Source: Promicromonospora sukumoe
GTDB lineage: Bacteria > Actinomycetota > Actinomycetes > Actinomycetales > Cellulomonadaceae
Length of the DNA stretch: 64,000 nt
Reading direction: 5' to 3'
Assembly (NCBI RefSeq): GCF_014137995.1
Contig: NZ_JACGWV010000003.1
Location: 248,001 to 312,000 of the forward strand
Every line of letters begins with the position of its first letter. The stretch's first letter is position 1. The notes beneath the pieces were generated by a model. It worked only from the letters and a program-made list of their open reading frames with translations. It had not been told where the DNA came from and did no database searches. Of the stretch, positions 9,408 to 17,464 are shown piece by piece. The translations under genes and the position numbers were made by a program.

Positions 9408-9737
9408 TCAGCCCCGCGCGCGCCTGAGCACAGCGGTTACGACCACAGCGGTGCCGATGGCCACGAGCCCTAGCGCGGCACCGATCACAACCTTGGCGTT
9501 GCGGGCCCGGCGCGGATCTGGCGCCGGGCCGTTCTTGTGCCCGAAGGCTCCGGAGGCCATGGCCCCGGCGTCGCTCGCGGCCTGCTTGGCCTCCTGCGCG
9601 ATGCGCGACGCCTGGTAGCCCGGGCTCAGCCGCGTGGTCAGCTCGTCGATGGTCGCGGCGAGGTCGGCACGGGTGCGGAGCACCTCGGCCTCGAGCTCGC
9701 GGCTGCTGGGCGTGGGCGGCGGTGTCGGAGTGCTCAT
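9408..9737 (-). CDS. DUF3618 family membrane protein
   Basis: A 109-residue protein with a Pro/Thr-rich start, then a helical stretch (LEAEVLRTRADLAATIDELT) that is the DUF3618 signature, and one transmembrane helix at about 82-103 ending in RRARG. The family commonly sits next to holin-X (DUF1469) proteins and is thought to form part of an envelope complex of unknown function. Its ATG overlaps the stop of the upstream gene by four bases (ATGA), so the two are translationally coupled. Confidence 0.85.
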   Translation of the reverse strand: MSTPTPPPTPSSRELEAEVLRTRADLAATIDELTTRLSPGYQASRIAQEAKQAASDAGAMASGAFGHKNGPAPDPRRARNAKVVIGAALGLVAIGTAVVVTAVLRRARG

Positions 9738-10231
9738 CGCTGCATCCCCTCCTTGATCGACTCGATGTCGTCCTTGACGCGCTGGACGCTCTCGGGCTTG
9801 GTCGTGGCCTTCTTGAGCAGCTGGGCGCCCACGAGCGCCATGATCATCACGACGAGCACCATGAAGCCGCCGATGGCGAGGGCCGACAGCCAGAGCGGCC
9901 ACACCGTGCCCAGGCCGTACACGGCGGCCAGGAGCAGCACGCCGGCCGCGTAGGCGAGGATCACGAGCGCCACGACGAGCAGCCCGATGCCGATGCCGGA
10001 CTTCTTCGCCTTCTCGGCGAGCTCGGCCTTGGCCAGCTCGATCTCGGCGCGCACGAGGCGCGAGGCCTGCTCGGAGACCTGCTCCACCAGCTTGCCCAGG
10101 GAGGCCGGCTTCGCGGGACCTGGCGTGCCGTCCGAGCCGTTTCCTGGTGTTCCAGCCTGGCCGTCGATCTTCACGTCGTCGATCATCTGCCCTCCCGTGC
10201 CGCCGGTTTCGGCCTGCGCCGCTGAAGACAA
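9734..10231 (-). CDS. Phage-holin family (Holin-X, DUF1469-type) membrane protein
   Basis: A 165-residue protein. A Gly/Pro/Ala-rich N-terminus (about 1-40) is followed by an amphipathic helix LVEQVSEQASRLVRAEIELA that is diagnostic for the family, then two close hydrophobic segments (about 78-104 and 110-137) and a charged tail. Despite the name, chromosomal members are not lysis genes; they accompany DUF3618 proteins and may act at the cell envelope. It is the first gene of a two-gene operon with the DUF3618 gene. Confidence 0.85.
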   Translation of the reverse strand: MSSAAQAETGGTGGQMIDDVKIDGQAGTPGNGSDGTPGPAKPASLGKLVEQVSEQASRLVRAEIELAKAELAEKAKKSGIGIGLLVVALVILAYAAGVLLLAAVYGLGTVWPLWLSALAIGGFMVLVVMIMALVGAQLLKKATTKPESVQRVKDDIESIKEGMQR

Positions 10232-10439
10232 CTCAACAGGTCAAGAGCCCATGGGGCAATTCCTGGCGCGGCGTGGCTTGCAGGAAAAGGCATGAAGAGG
10301 ACCATGCGCCAATGAGAAAATGCTGAAAGGAATTGCCTTGGCGCCGCCTGGACGGGATGTTCACGGCGTCGGGGAAGAGGCTGTTACCCGCGGTGCCGGA
10401 AGCATGGATTGATGTGCACGTCGAGATCGCCCGGGGTGA

Positions 10440-10904
10440 TCAGGAGCTCGCCATGATGATGACCGCGCCCACCAGCCAGATCACGTAGGCAGCGGCAGCC
10501 ACGGCGATCATGACTCCGGTCTTCGCGCCCGTCGCGAGGACGCTCCCGGCGACCCTGATGTTGACGATGACCGCGATCACCGCGACCAGCGCGCCCAAGA
10601 GCCCGCCGAACGCGACGAGCAGGATCGGCAGCGCGCCGATGGCGCGCGCGACGACGGGAGGCGCCTCGACCGCGACATACGTCGCGCCGTTCACCTCGAC
10701 GGGCGGCACCGACGCGAACACGGCGGTGCGTCCGAGTGTCGCGACCACGGGGCGGCCGTCCGCACCTTGCAGGGTGAAGGCCCGCTTGCCGGCGCTCGGC
10801 GCCTTGCCGCCGTCGACCGTCAGGTAGCTGCGCCCCCACCAGATGTCGGGAACGAGCTCGACCTGTCCGACGATGCCGGGAATGTCGAGGGGGTGGGAAG
10901 CCAT
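10440..10904 (-). CDS. Conserved membrane protein of unknown function
   Basis: A 154-residue protein starting at MASHPLDIPGIVGQVELVPD. The first 75 residues are soluble and beta-rich, with a motif around WWGRSYLTVDG. Hydrophobic segments follow at about 88-115 and 128-152. Longer in-frame starts would overlap the tRNA terminator and are unlikely. It resembles hypothetical actinobacterial proteins with a small N-terminal domain and two or three membrane helices. I cannot assign a function. The last residues are hydrophobic, so the C-terminus is likely near the membrane. Confidence 0.7.
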   Translation of the reverse strand: MASHPLDIPGIVGQVELVPDIWWGRSYLTVDGGKAPSAGKRAFTLQGADGRPVVATLGRTAVFASVPPVEVNGATYVAVEAPPVVARAIGALPILLVAFGGLLGALVAVIAVIVNIRVAGSVLATGAKTGVMIAVAAAAYVIWLVGAVIIMASS

Positions 10905-10971
10905 GGGCGGGAAGCTACCAGGGCCTTCGCGATCGACCTGCCGGTCATCCCGGCTGCCTGATCGGAGAAAA

Positions 10972-11009
10972 GAAGAACCCCCGGACCGCAAGGGTTCCGG
11001 GGGTTCTTC
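10972..11009 (-). terminator. Rho-independent terminator after the tRNA cluster
   Basis: A perfect 14-bp inverted repeat (10972-10985 with 10996-11009) lies directly downstream of tRNA-Phe on the minus strand. On that strand the stem is followed by TTTTCT, so it is an intrinsic terminator for the tRNA transcript. Confidence 0.8.
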
Positions 11010-11013
11010 GCTG

Positions 11014-11086
11014 TGGCTCCGACCGGCGTCGATCCGGTGACCTTTCGATTTTCAGTCGAACGCTCTACCAACTGAGCTACAGAGCC
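11014..11086 (-). tRNA. tRNA-Phe (GAA)
   Basis: The minus strand folds into a 73-base cloverleaf with acceptor GGCTCTG, D-arm GCTCAGTTGGTAGAGC, anticodon loop CTGAAAA with GAA, and T-arm GCCGG/CCGGT flanking a T-loop-like ATCGACG. It is the last gene of the Glu-Asp-Phe cluster and is followed by an intrinsic terminator. Confidence 0.95.
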
Positions 11087-11137
11087 CTAGCGCGAACGCC
11101 CGGACAGTCGAGACCGACAATCCGGGCGCCTCTCGCG

Positions 11138-11211
11138 CGACCCTGACGGGACTTGAACCCGCGACCTCCGCCGTGACAGGGCGGCGCGCTAACCAACTGC
11201 GCTACAGGGCC
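11138..11211 (-). tRNA. tRNA-Asp (GTC)
   Basis: A 74-base cloverleaf on the minus strand: acceptor GGCCCTG pairs with CAGGGTC, the D-arm contains GCGCAGTTGGTTAGCGC, the anticodon loop CTGTCAC reads GTC, and the T-arm holds GGTTCAAGTCC. It is the middle gene of the cluster. Confidence 0.95.
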
Positions 11212-11355
11212 ATGATCGCTACCCGCGATCGGGGGGCTTGTTTCGAGCCGTGAGTACCCTAACCCACCGTGGGCCAGAACCTGAAATCAGATTCGGAGAC
11301 CTGGTGGATGACCTGCCTCACAGCTTACGAAACCCGGCTCTGACGAGCCGTTCCG

Positions 11356-11428
11356 TACCCCCAACGGGATTCGAACCCGTGCTACCGCCGTGAAAGGGCG
11401 GGGTCCTAGGCCGCTAGACGATGGGGGC
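11356..11428 (-). tRNA. tRNA-Glu (TTC)
   Basis: A 73-base cloverleaf on the minus strand: acceptor GCCCCCA with TGGGGGT, D-arm with GTCTAGCGGCCTAGGAC, anticodon loop CTTTCAC with TTC, and T-arm with GGTTCGAATCC. It is the first gene of the Glu-Asp-Phe cluster. Confidence 0.95.
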
Positions 11429-11528
11429 CAAGACCGGGCAAGTCTACAGGCGCTCGGCAGCCTCGCCGCACGGTCGGCGGCGAGTCCTGGATGTGTCTCC
11501 CGTCAGGGATGATGGGTGCGTGGTGGAG

Positions 11529-11873
11529 ATGACGCGGGAGGACTTCGAGACGGCCGTGAGCGAGGGGCTGGACCTCGTGCCGCCCGATCTCGCGGCGCAG
11601 ATGGACAACGTCGTGGTGCTCGTCGAGGACGACGCGCCCGCGGAGGACCCCGAACTCCTGGGTCTGTACGAGGGCGTGCCGCTCACCGAGCGCGACCACA
11701 TGTGGGCCGCGGGCGCGCTGCCCGACCGCATCACCATCTTCCGGAACCCCACGCTCGCGATCTGCGACACGCGTGAGGACGTCGTCGAGGAGGTCGCCGT
11801 CACCGTGGTGCACGAGATCGCCCACCACTTCGGGATCGACGACGACCGGCTGCACGAGCTCGGCTGGGGCTGA
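11529..11873 (+). CDS. Zincin-like metallopeptidase family protein
   Basis: A 114-residue protein with the zinc motif VVHEIAHHFGIDDDRLHELG, an HExxH followed by a downstream Glu, which defines the small actinobacterial metallopeptidase family (DUF1025/zincin-1). The preceding segment ITIFRNP and the Asp/Glu-rich middle are also typical. Family members have no established substrate. The ATG at 11529 gives the usual family length; a GTG at 11520 in the same frame would add three residues. It converges on the M15 peptidase gene, with a very strong hairpin between them. Confidence 0.85.
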   Translation: MTREDFETAVSEGLDLVPPDLAAQMDNVVVLVEDDAPAEDPELLGLYEGVPLTERDHMWAAGALPDRITIFRNPTLAICDTREDVVEEVAVTVVHEIAHHFGIDDDRLHELGWG

Positions 11874-11885
11874 CCGCTGGCACGA

Positions 11886-11936
11886 ACAAAGGACCCAGGA
11901 CCGCGAAGCATCGCTTCGCGGTCCTGGGTCCTTTGT
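11886..11936. terminator. Bidirectional terminator, 24-bp perfect stem
   Basis: Arms 11886-11909 and 11913-11936 are perfectly complementary with a three-base loop. The outer ends are ACAAAGG and CCTTTGT, which give short T-rich tails on both strands. It lies between convergent genes. Confidence 0.8.
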
Positions 11937-11975
11937 CCGTCGGGCCCCTGGCCGGGGCCAGGGGCCGCGGAGGGG

Positions 11976-13331
11976 TCAGTACGAGGTGCCGTACTCCCAG
12001 TGCCAGGCTTCCGGCTTGCTGCCGCCGGCCTGTGCCCAGCCCGGGTGCTTCCACCCGTACTTCCCGGCGTGGGACTGCATCCAGCGGAACTGGGCGCTGC
12101 CGAACGACTGGATGCCGCCACCCAGGTCGACCGCCTGTCCCCACCCGTGGTTCGACGTGCCGGGCACGGCAGCCAGGGCACCGCGGGACGCGGCCACCGC
12201 CACCTGGTCGTGGTACGACCGGTAGCCGTCGGTCAGGGACAGGTTCCGGCCGAACGCCGAGCGGAAGGCCTCGTTCAGGTCCTCGAGCGCGGCGGCGGCG
12301 TCGCACCGCAGCTTCTCGCCGGACGCGAAGCTCAGCCCGCACATCACGCTCGACGGGATCTGCCCGTTGCCGTACTGCTTGGCGGCCCGGGCCAGCTTCT
12401 TGGCCTGCGCGGCCCGGGCCGCGGTGCGCTCACGCGCTGCCTCGGCCGCGCGCTCGGCGCGTGCCTCCAGGACTGCGTCCCGCTTGGCCGCGCGCTCTGC
12501 GCGTGCGTCGAGCACCGCTTCCCGCTTGGCGGCACGCGAGGCGCGTGCGTCCAGCACCGCTTCCCGCCGGGCGACGGCGATCTCCTCGGGCGTGGGGCCC
12601 GCCTTGACCGACACGACGGCGTCGCCACCGGTGCGGCTGATGAGCCGCTGGAGCGACGTGGTCACCTTCTCGATGCGGGCGGCCGACGGCGCGACGGCCG
12701 CGACCTCCGTGCCCTTCTCGGCGCCCGCTGACGCCTCGGCGGCGGCCTCGGCCGCGGCGATGTCCTCGACCGAGCTCGCGAGCGGGGTGTCGAGGACCGG
12801 GGGGCTCTCGGTCCGGTGCTCGCTGATCGGGCTGACACCGGCTGACGCGATGGTCAGGTTGGTCGGCTCGGTGGCGGCAGGGGTCGGCTCGGCCGCCTCG
12901 GCGGCGGCGTCACGCTCGGCGTCCGCCGTCGCGTCCTTCGAGCGCTCGGCGAGGGGAGTGCGGTCGCCGTCCCGGGAGGCGACTGCGGTCTTCCGCATCG
13001 CCAGGGCGGTGGCCGAGCCGTCGCGGGCCTGGTGCAGCATGGTCCGCAGCTCCTTGGCCGCTTCCCGGAGCTTCGCCCGGTCCTTGACGGTGAGGTCACC
13101 CTCGCGGGTCACGTAATCGGCGTCGCCCAGTACGGCGTCCGCCTTCTCGGAGGCGGTCCGGACCGCGGGGTCGGTGGCCGCGGCGCTGGTGACGGACACC
13201 GGCCGGGTGATCGGCGTCGCGGCGGAGGCGGTGCTACCGCCGTCGTTCCCGGCGAGGCTGACCGCCGCGGTGGTGGTCAGTGCGACCGAGGTGAGCGCGG
13301 CCGCGACCGCGAAGGACGAGCGACGCACCAT
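11976..13331 (-). CDS. Secreted M15-family D-Ala-D-Ala carboxypeptidase with a helical repeat region
   Basis: A 451-residue peptidoglycan peptidase candidate. The N-terminus MVRRSSFAVAAALTSVALTT is a signal sequence or membrane anchor. A long Ala/Glu/Arg-rich helical region (about 50-325) follows, including three copies of a 14-residue unit around REAVLDARAxRAAK. The C-terminal VanY-type domain (about 325-451) shows LTDGYRSYHDQ, then TSNHGWGQAVDLG and EAWHWEYGT, which supply the His/Asp/His zinc ligands and catalytic Glu of M15 enzymes. The start is uncertain: ATG 13331 has no Shine-Dalgarno sequence, and an in-frame TTG at 13439 would add 36 basic residues. A long structured leader precedes it. 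Confidence 0.85.
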   Translation of the reverse strand: MVRRSSFAVAAALTSVALTTTAAVSLAGNDGGSTASAATPITRPVSVTSAAATDPAVRTASEKADAVLGDADYVTREGDLTVKDRAKLREAAKELRTMLHQARDGSATALAMRKTAVASRDGDRTPLAERSKDATADAERDAAAEAAEPTPAATEPTNLTIASAGVSPISEHRTESPPVLDTPLASSVEDIAAAEAAAEASAGAEKGTEVAAVAPSAARIEKVTTSLQRLISRTGGDAVVSVKAGPTPEEIAVARREAVLDARASRAAKREAVLDARAERAAKRDAVLEARAERAAEAARERTAARAAQAKKLARAAKQYGNGQIPSSVMCGLSFASGEKLRCDAAAALEDLNEAFRSAFGRNLSLTDGYRSYHDQVAVAASRGALAAVPGTSNHGWGQAVDLGGGIQSFGSAQFRWMQSHAGKYGWKHPGWAQAGGSKPEAWHWEYGTSY

Positions 13332-13855
13332 CCGGCCGGGCCGGGCGAAGTGCCCCGCGGCGGGGACGGCGGCGTGGGCACCCTGAGCGCCCGGGCGTCG
13401 CGTGCGACGGGGGACGAGGGCGTGGTCTCCGGGCCTCAAGGGCGGTCCCGGTGCTCGGGGACAAGGGCAAGGCACACGGTGCGGTGCGCGACGGGGTTCG
13501 GCGCCTGGGGCACGCTGATTTCCGTTCTGCGGCTGGGCACGGGCAACACCGTGAGGGGAGTTCCCCTCGGGGGGACGGTGAAGAATGCTCCGGCTGCTGA
13601 CAGGCCACGGCGCGCAAGGAAGTCGCACAGGCCATGGCAGTCGCCGCGAAGAACGATGGCCCGTAGGCCCAGGGGGATGGGTTCCTCGCGACGACGTTTA
13701 ATGTTGAACGACCGCCCACGAGTTGCGTAACCCCCCGACCGGAGGTATGCGTCACAAGAACCGGGCAGAGAGCGTGCCCCAGCCGTGAAGGCGGGACAAC
13801 CCGGGGTGTGCGCCCTCACATTGAGGCGTTCGGGGCCATGTATCAGACTTCGGGC
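13332..13855. other. Divergent upstream region with a stem-loop leader
   Basis: This 524-base region separates the M15 peptidase from the monooxygenase-like gene. A compound hairpin lies at 13547-13580: CACCGT pairs with ACGGTG around an inner stem GAGGGG-AGTT-CCCCTC. It would be in the 5' leader of the M15 transcript. The stretch near 13700-13715 is AT-rich (GTTTAATGTTGAAC) and may hold a promoter. No coding sequence is supported. Confidence 0.45.
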
Positions 13856-14467
13856 ATGGCCCATCACGACCAGGCCGCGAACGGATCCGTGCCCACCCCC
13901 GCCGGACAACCCGTGACCGTGTCCATCCACCGCATCGTCCACCCCGACCACGTCCCCGAGGTCACCCGCTGGGTGCAGTCGGGTGTCAACCTCGCCAACC
14001 GCTGGGACGGGTTCCTCGGCTCGGGCTGGATCCGCGCCGCCGAGGGGTCGCGGGACTGGCACATGCTCTACCGCTTCGCCGACGCCGAGCGGCTCGCGGC
14101 CTGGGAGCAGTCCGCGGAGCGCCGGGACTGGCTCGCGCAGGGCACGGGGCTGGTCGAGGAGCTGCGCTACCAGCAGCGCACAGGCATCGAGGGCTGGTTC
14201 GAGGACCCTGTGCGCGTGGACGAGCCGGCTGATGTCGCCGCCGCCGTCGTGCCGCCGCGCTGGAAGCAGGCGACGAGCATCTGGCTCGGGTTCTTTCCCG
14301 TGAACCTGCTCTTCACCGCCCTGTTTACCTATCTGGTGCCCGGCTGGGACGACGTGCAGCTCGTGCTCAAGGTGCTGATCTCGACCCTGATCCTGACGCC
14401 GATCATGGCGTACTGGGTGCTGCCGTGGGTGACCCGCCGCCTGCACGGCTGGCTGCACCGCGCCTGA
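13856..14467 (+). CDS. Antibiotic-biosynthesis-monooxygenase-like protein with C-terminal membrane helices
   Basis: A 203-residue protein. Residues about 15-110 resemble an ABM (ferredoxin-fold) domain: VSIHRIVHPDHVPEVTRW is the first strand and helix, and GSRDWHMLYRFADAERLAAW the second half. Two hydrophobic segments follow (about 145-165 and 172-195), then a basic RRLHGWLHRA tail. ABM-plus-two-helix proteins are widespread in Actinobacteria and Proteobacteria; their substrate is unknown. The start is ATG 13856; an ATG 18 bases upstream is also in frame. A palindromic element follows the stop. Confidence 0.75.
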   Translation: MAHHDQAANGSVPTPAGQPVTVSIHRIVHPDHVPEVTRWVQSGVNLANRWDGFLGSGWIRAAEGSRDWHMLYRFADAERLAAWEQSAERRDWLAQGTGLVEELRYQQRTGIEGWFEDPVRVDEPADVAAAVVPPRWKQATSIWLGFFPVNLLFTALFTYLVPGWDDVQLVLKVLISTLILTPIMAYWVLPWVTRRLHGWLHRA

Positions 14468-14476
14468 CCCACCCCC

Positions 14477-14520
14477 GTGTCAGACGTACAGGTCCCCCGG
14501 GTGACCTGTACGTCTGACAC
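14477..14520. repeat. Palindromic element, 18-bp stem (family copy 1)
   Basis: Arms 14477-14494 and 14503-14520 are perfectly complementary. The sequence GTGTCAGAC-GTA-CAGGTC is shared with the element at 26731-26772 except for the central triplet, which changes on both arms so that pairing is kept. It sits between convergent genes and can act as a terminator, but the shared arms suggest a dispersed repeat family. Confidence 0.75.
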
Positions 14521-14528
14521 GTCGAGGG

Positions 14529-15377
14529 TTATGCGCGGCCCAGCGCCAGCGGCTGTGCTGGGGCGTGGCGTCGTCCGCGCAGCCGGATACCGCCCCGGCC
14601 GGGCACCGGCAGGGCCGGGGCCAGGCCGGCGCGGCCCGCGAGCCAGCCGGTCAGCCGCTCCGGCCGGTCGGTGATGATGCCGTCCACGCCGATGCCGCCG
14701 TCGGTGGTCAGGAGCGTGGTCCACGCGTCCGGGTCGTTCGCCGTCCAGGACATGACCCGCAGACCCGCGGCGTGCAGGCGGGACACCAGCCGCGGGCTGC
14801 CCGCGATCGTGGTGACCGACGGGTTGCAGGCCACGACACGCAGGCGCTCGCACAGGCGCAGCAGGCCGGGCGGGTCGAACGAGACGAGCAGGCCCCCCGG
14901 CAGGTGCGGGGCGACGTCGCGCACCGTGGCGACCGTGCCGGGCCAGAAGCTCTGTACGAGGACCCGGTCGTCGAAGCCCGCGGCGTCGATGGTCTTCACC
15001 ACGCGCTCCACCTGCTCCGCGTCCCACGCGCCCTTCAGCTCCAGCAGCAGGTCCGTGCCGGGGTGCCGGGCGAGCACGGCCAGGACGGCGTCGAGCGTGG
15101 GGACGCGCTGCCCGGAGAACGCCGGCGAGAAGTGCGACCCGGCGTCCAGCGCGAGCACCTCCTCCGCGGTGAGGGCGGAGACCTTGCCGGTCCCGTCGGT
15201 GGTGGCGTCGACGGTCTCGTCGTGGATCACCGCGCCCACGCCGTCGGCGGTGGGCTGGAGATCGATCTCGACGTGGTCCACGCCCGCGTGGCAGGCGGCC
15301 TCGATGGCGGCGAGGGTGTTCTGCGGGGCTACCGCGGAGTACCCACGGTGGGCGATGACTGCGGGACGAGCGGCCAT
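14529..15377 (-). CDS. Glycerophosphodiester phosphodiesterase family protein
   Basis: Hydrolyses glycerophosphodiesters to glycerol-3-phosphate and an alcohol. The 282-residue protein has the GDPD signature: VIAHRGYSAVAPQNTLAAI at the start (catalytic His and Arg), VEIDLQPTADG (metal ligands), VIHDETVDATTDGTG (second His), LLLELKG, and a C-terminal VDGIITDRP that closes the TIM barrel. No signal peptide is present, so it is cytoplasmic. The ATG follows GGAGGT. The last 40 residues are Gly/Arg/Pro-rich and probably disordered. Confidence 0.92.
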   Translation of the reverse strand: MAARPAVIAHRGYSAVAPQNTLAAIEAACHAGVDHVEIDLQPTADGVGAVIHDETVDATTDGTGKVSALTAEEVLALDAGSHFSPAFSGQRVPTLDAVLAVLARHPGTDLLLELKGAWDAEQVERVVKTIDAAGFDDRVLVQSFWPGTVATVRDVAPHLPGGLLVSFDPPGLLRLCERLRVVACNPSVTTIAGSPRLVSRLHAAGLRVMSWTANDPDAWTTLLTTDGGIGVDGIITDRPERLTGWLAGRAGLAPALPVPGRGGIRLRGRRHAPAQPLALGRA

Positions 15378-15558
15378 GCTGACCTCCGGATCTGCGGCTC
15401 TGTCAGCCACGTTAGGCCGCTCACGGAGGCAGTCCAGACGTCGTCGTCCGAATTCGGGGAGAGTTCCAGGAGCGTTCACCACCCGGCCCCGGGCGCGCCG
15501 CGTCGGCTACCCGGGCGAAACCCGCCGGATGCGCGGATTCCCAGCGCCGGGTGGTTTC

Positions 15559-16041
15559 ATGTGCGCCATGGTCCGTCCCGCACACCTCGCCGTCGCCACC
15601 GTGACGCTCCTTCTTCTTGCCGGCTGCTCCGCGGGCGGCGCGGACGCGGGAGCCGACGTCGGGGAGAGCGCGACGCCGTCGGGCGGCGCGAGCACCCCCG
15701 CCGCCACGAGCACCGACCGGGACGCGCCCCTGGACGCGAACCAGGCCTGCGCCGCCATGTACGTCACGGGCGAGAAGACGCTCGAGGAGCGCATCGGCAC
15801 CGCCCTGGTCGGCGCGAGCGACGGGCTGGACGTGTCGGCGGCGGACCAGATGCACGCCATCGCGGTGGAGCTCGGGCGGCTCGAGCCGCGCGTGCCCGAG
15901 GAGTTCCAGGGCCCCGTGGAGAAGGTGCGGGTGCCGTTCCTGCAGCTGCAGAAGGCCCTCGACGACGGGACGGAGGAGGCGACGGAGCTCGACGTCGCCT
16001 CGACCGTCGAGGGACTCAAGGAGTACCAGGCGCTCTGCTGA
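15559..16041 (+). CDS. Small lipoprotein of unknown function
   Basis: A 160-residue protein with a signal peptide ending in the lipobox LLLAGC, so it is probably lipid-anchored to the membrane. A Ser/Thr/Ala-rich linker follows. The mature part has one conserved-looking segment, NQACAAMYVTGEKTLEERI, and is otherwise helical and acidic. I do not recognise the family. GTGG lies upstream of ATG 15559; a second ATG at 15568 is possible. The 3' end overlaps the convergent flavoprotein gene by 26 bases. Confidence 0.75.
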   Translation: MCAMVRPAHLAVATVTLLLLAGCSAGGADAGADVGESATPSGGASTPAATSTDRDAPLDANQACAAMYVTGEKTLEERIGTALVGASDGLDVSAADQMHAIAVELGRLEPRVPEEFQGPVEKVRVPFLQLQKALDDGTEEATELDVASTVEGLKEYQALC

Positions 16042-17464
16042 CCGGCTCGAAGATGCCCTGGCCCGGGGTGAGCACCCCGCGCGGGTCGTACAGGTCCTTG
16101 TCCCGCAGGACGACGGGCCAGCGGTCGCCGTAGTGCGTGCGCCAGTCGGCCGGGGTCAGGTGCAGGGCGTTGACCGGGTACTGGGCACCACCCGCGGCGA
16201 GCACGCGGGCGTACAGCGCGTCGTTGTCGGCGATGAGGCGCTCGGCGTGGGCGTCGTCGGGCGGGCTCACCGCGCGCAGCAGCGCGAGGAGGAAGAACAC
16301 CTCGCCGTCCGGGACCACGACCTGGGGTCGCGTGACGAGTGCCCGCCGGGTCGGGTAGAGCAGGGCGACGCCGCCGGCGTCGGCCGGGGTGAGCGTCTTG
16401 AGGAGCTCGGCGACGATCTCGTCGGTGACGGCGTCCGGGATGAACGCATTGAGCCACGGACTGGGCAGCCGCAGCGCCTCGATCTGCTCCACGGTCTCGT
16501 AGACCCGGTTCAGCCACTCGAAGTACGGCACGTCCGCGACGTCGACGCCGGCGGGTGCGAGCCCGGCCAGCAGGGCCGCGTCGTCGGGCGGCTCGGTGGT
16601 GTACCAGGCGCCGCCCTCCAGGACGAACGTGAAGTCGTCGTCGTCCGTGGGGACGAGCTGGCCCTCCAGGTAGTCGAAACGGCCGTCGGCCAGGGCGGTC
16701 CGCTGGGCCGCCGTCAGGTCCGTGACCTGCGGGTACGTCAGCGTGTAGACGCGGGCCAGGGCGGGCGCGCGCACCAGGCGCACCGTCGCGCGGACGATGA
16801 TCGCGAACTGGCCCAGGCCGCCGAGCACCGCCTCGAACAGCTCGGGCTCGTGGTCCGCGGAGCAGGTGACCAGGCGGCCGTCGCCGGTGACCACCTGGAG
16901 CTCGAGCGTGTTGTCCACCAGCATCCCGAAGTGCTGCGAGGCGCCGCCGATCCCGCCCACGCAGAGCGTGCCGCCGACCGAGAGGCCCAGGAAGTCGGTG
17001 CTCACCGGGGGCGCGACGCCGTCGACGAGCGCGATACGTACCAGGTCCAGCCACTGGACGCCGGCGTCCACGACCGCCCGGTCGGGCGTGACCTCGTGGA
17101 TCGTGGCGAGGGTGCGGGAGTCGATGACGACACCGCAGTCGGCCTGCGCCTGGCCGAAGGTCGAGTGGCCCTGGCCGCGGACGGCGACGACGAGCCCGTG
17201 CTCGTTCGCGAACCGCACCAGGGTCACGACGTCGTCCACCGAACCGGGGCGCAGCACCGCGCGGGGGCGCCGGTGCGCCAGGTGCCCGTAGTCGGTGGCG
17301 GCCTCGGTGAGGGCTTCCTCGTCCGTGACGAGCTCGCCGTCGAGAGGGGGAAGCTGAATCGCTGTGGAGTTCTCCGGAAGGCTGCTCAGCCACCGGGAAT
17401 CGGCCGGGTCGAAAGCGACGACGGCGGCGCCTGCCAGAAAGTTGCGACGGTCTAGCTGTGCCAT
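16016..17464 (-). CDS. FAD-dependent oxidoreductase, cytokinin-dehydrogenase-like
   Basis: A 482-residue flavoenzyme of the PCMH/VAO superfamily. The N-terminus LDRRNFLAGAAVVAF looks like a short Tat signal. The FAD domain contains RPRAVLRPGSVDDVV and VAVRGQGHSTFGQ; the GHS His is the usual site of covalent FAD attachment. SVGGTLCVGGIGGAS is the pyrophosphate loop. The C-terminal half matches the FAD/cytokinin-binding domain, ending in DPRGVLTPGQGIF. Cytokinin dehydrogenases oxidise adenine-type cytokinins; whether that is the substrate here is unknown. The 3' end overlaps the lipoprotein gene on the other strand. Confidence 0.8.
   Translation of the reverse strand: MAQLDRRNFLAGAAVVAFDPADSRWLSSLPENSTAIQLPPLDGELVTDEEALTEAATDYGHLAHRRPRAVLRPGSVDDVVTLVRFANEHGLVVAVRGQGHSTFGQAQADCGVVIDSRTLATIHEVTPDRAVVDAGVQWLDLVRIALVDGVAPPVSTDFLGLSVGGTLCVGGIGGASQHFGMLVDNTLELQVVTGDGRLVTCSADHEPELFEAVLGGLGQFAIIVRATVRLVRAPALARVYTLTYPQVTDLTAAQRTALADGRFDYLEGQLVPTDDDDFTFVLEGGAWYTTEPPDDAALLAGLAPAGVDVADVPYFEWLNRVYETVEQIEALRLPSPWLNAFIPDAVTDEIVAELLKTLTPADAGGVALLYPTRRALVTRPQVVVPDGEVFFLLALLRAVSPPDDAHAERLIADNDALYARVLAAGGAQYPVNALHLTPADWRTHYGDRWPVVLRDKDLYDPRGVLTPGQGIFEPVSRAPGTP

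Noticed and set aside
9408..10231. A prophage lysis cassette based on the holin-like gene
   Set aside because: The holin-X/DUF3618 pair is a common chromosomal envelope pair and no endolysin or phage structural gene is nearby.
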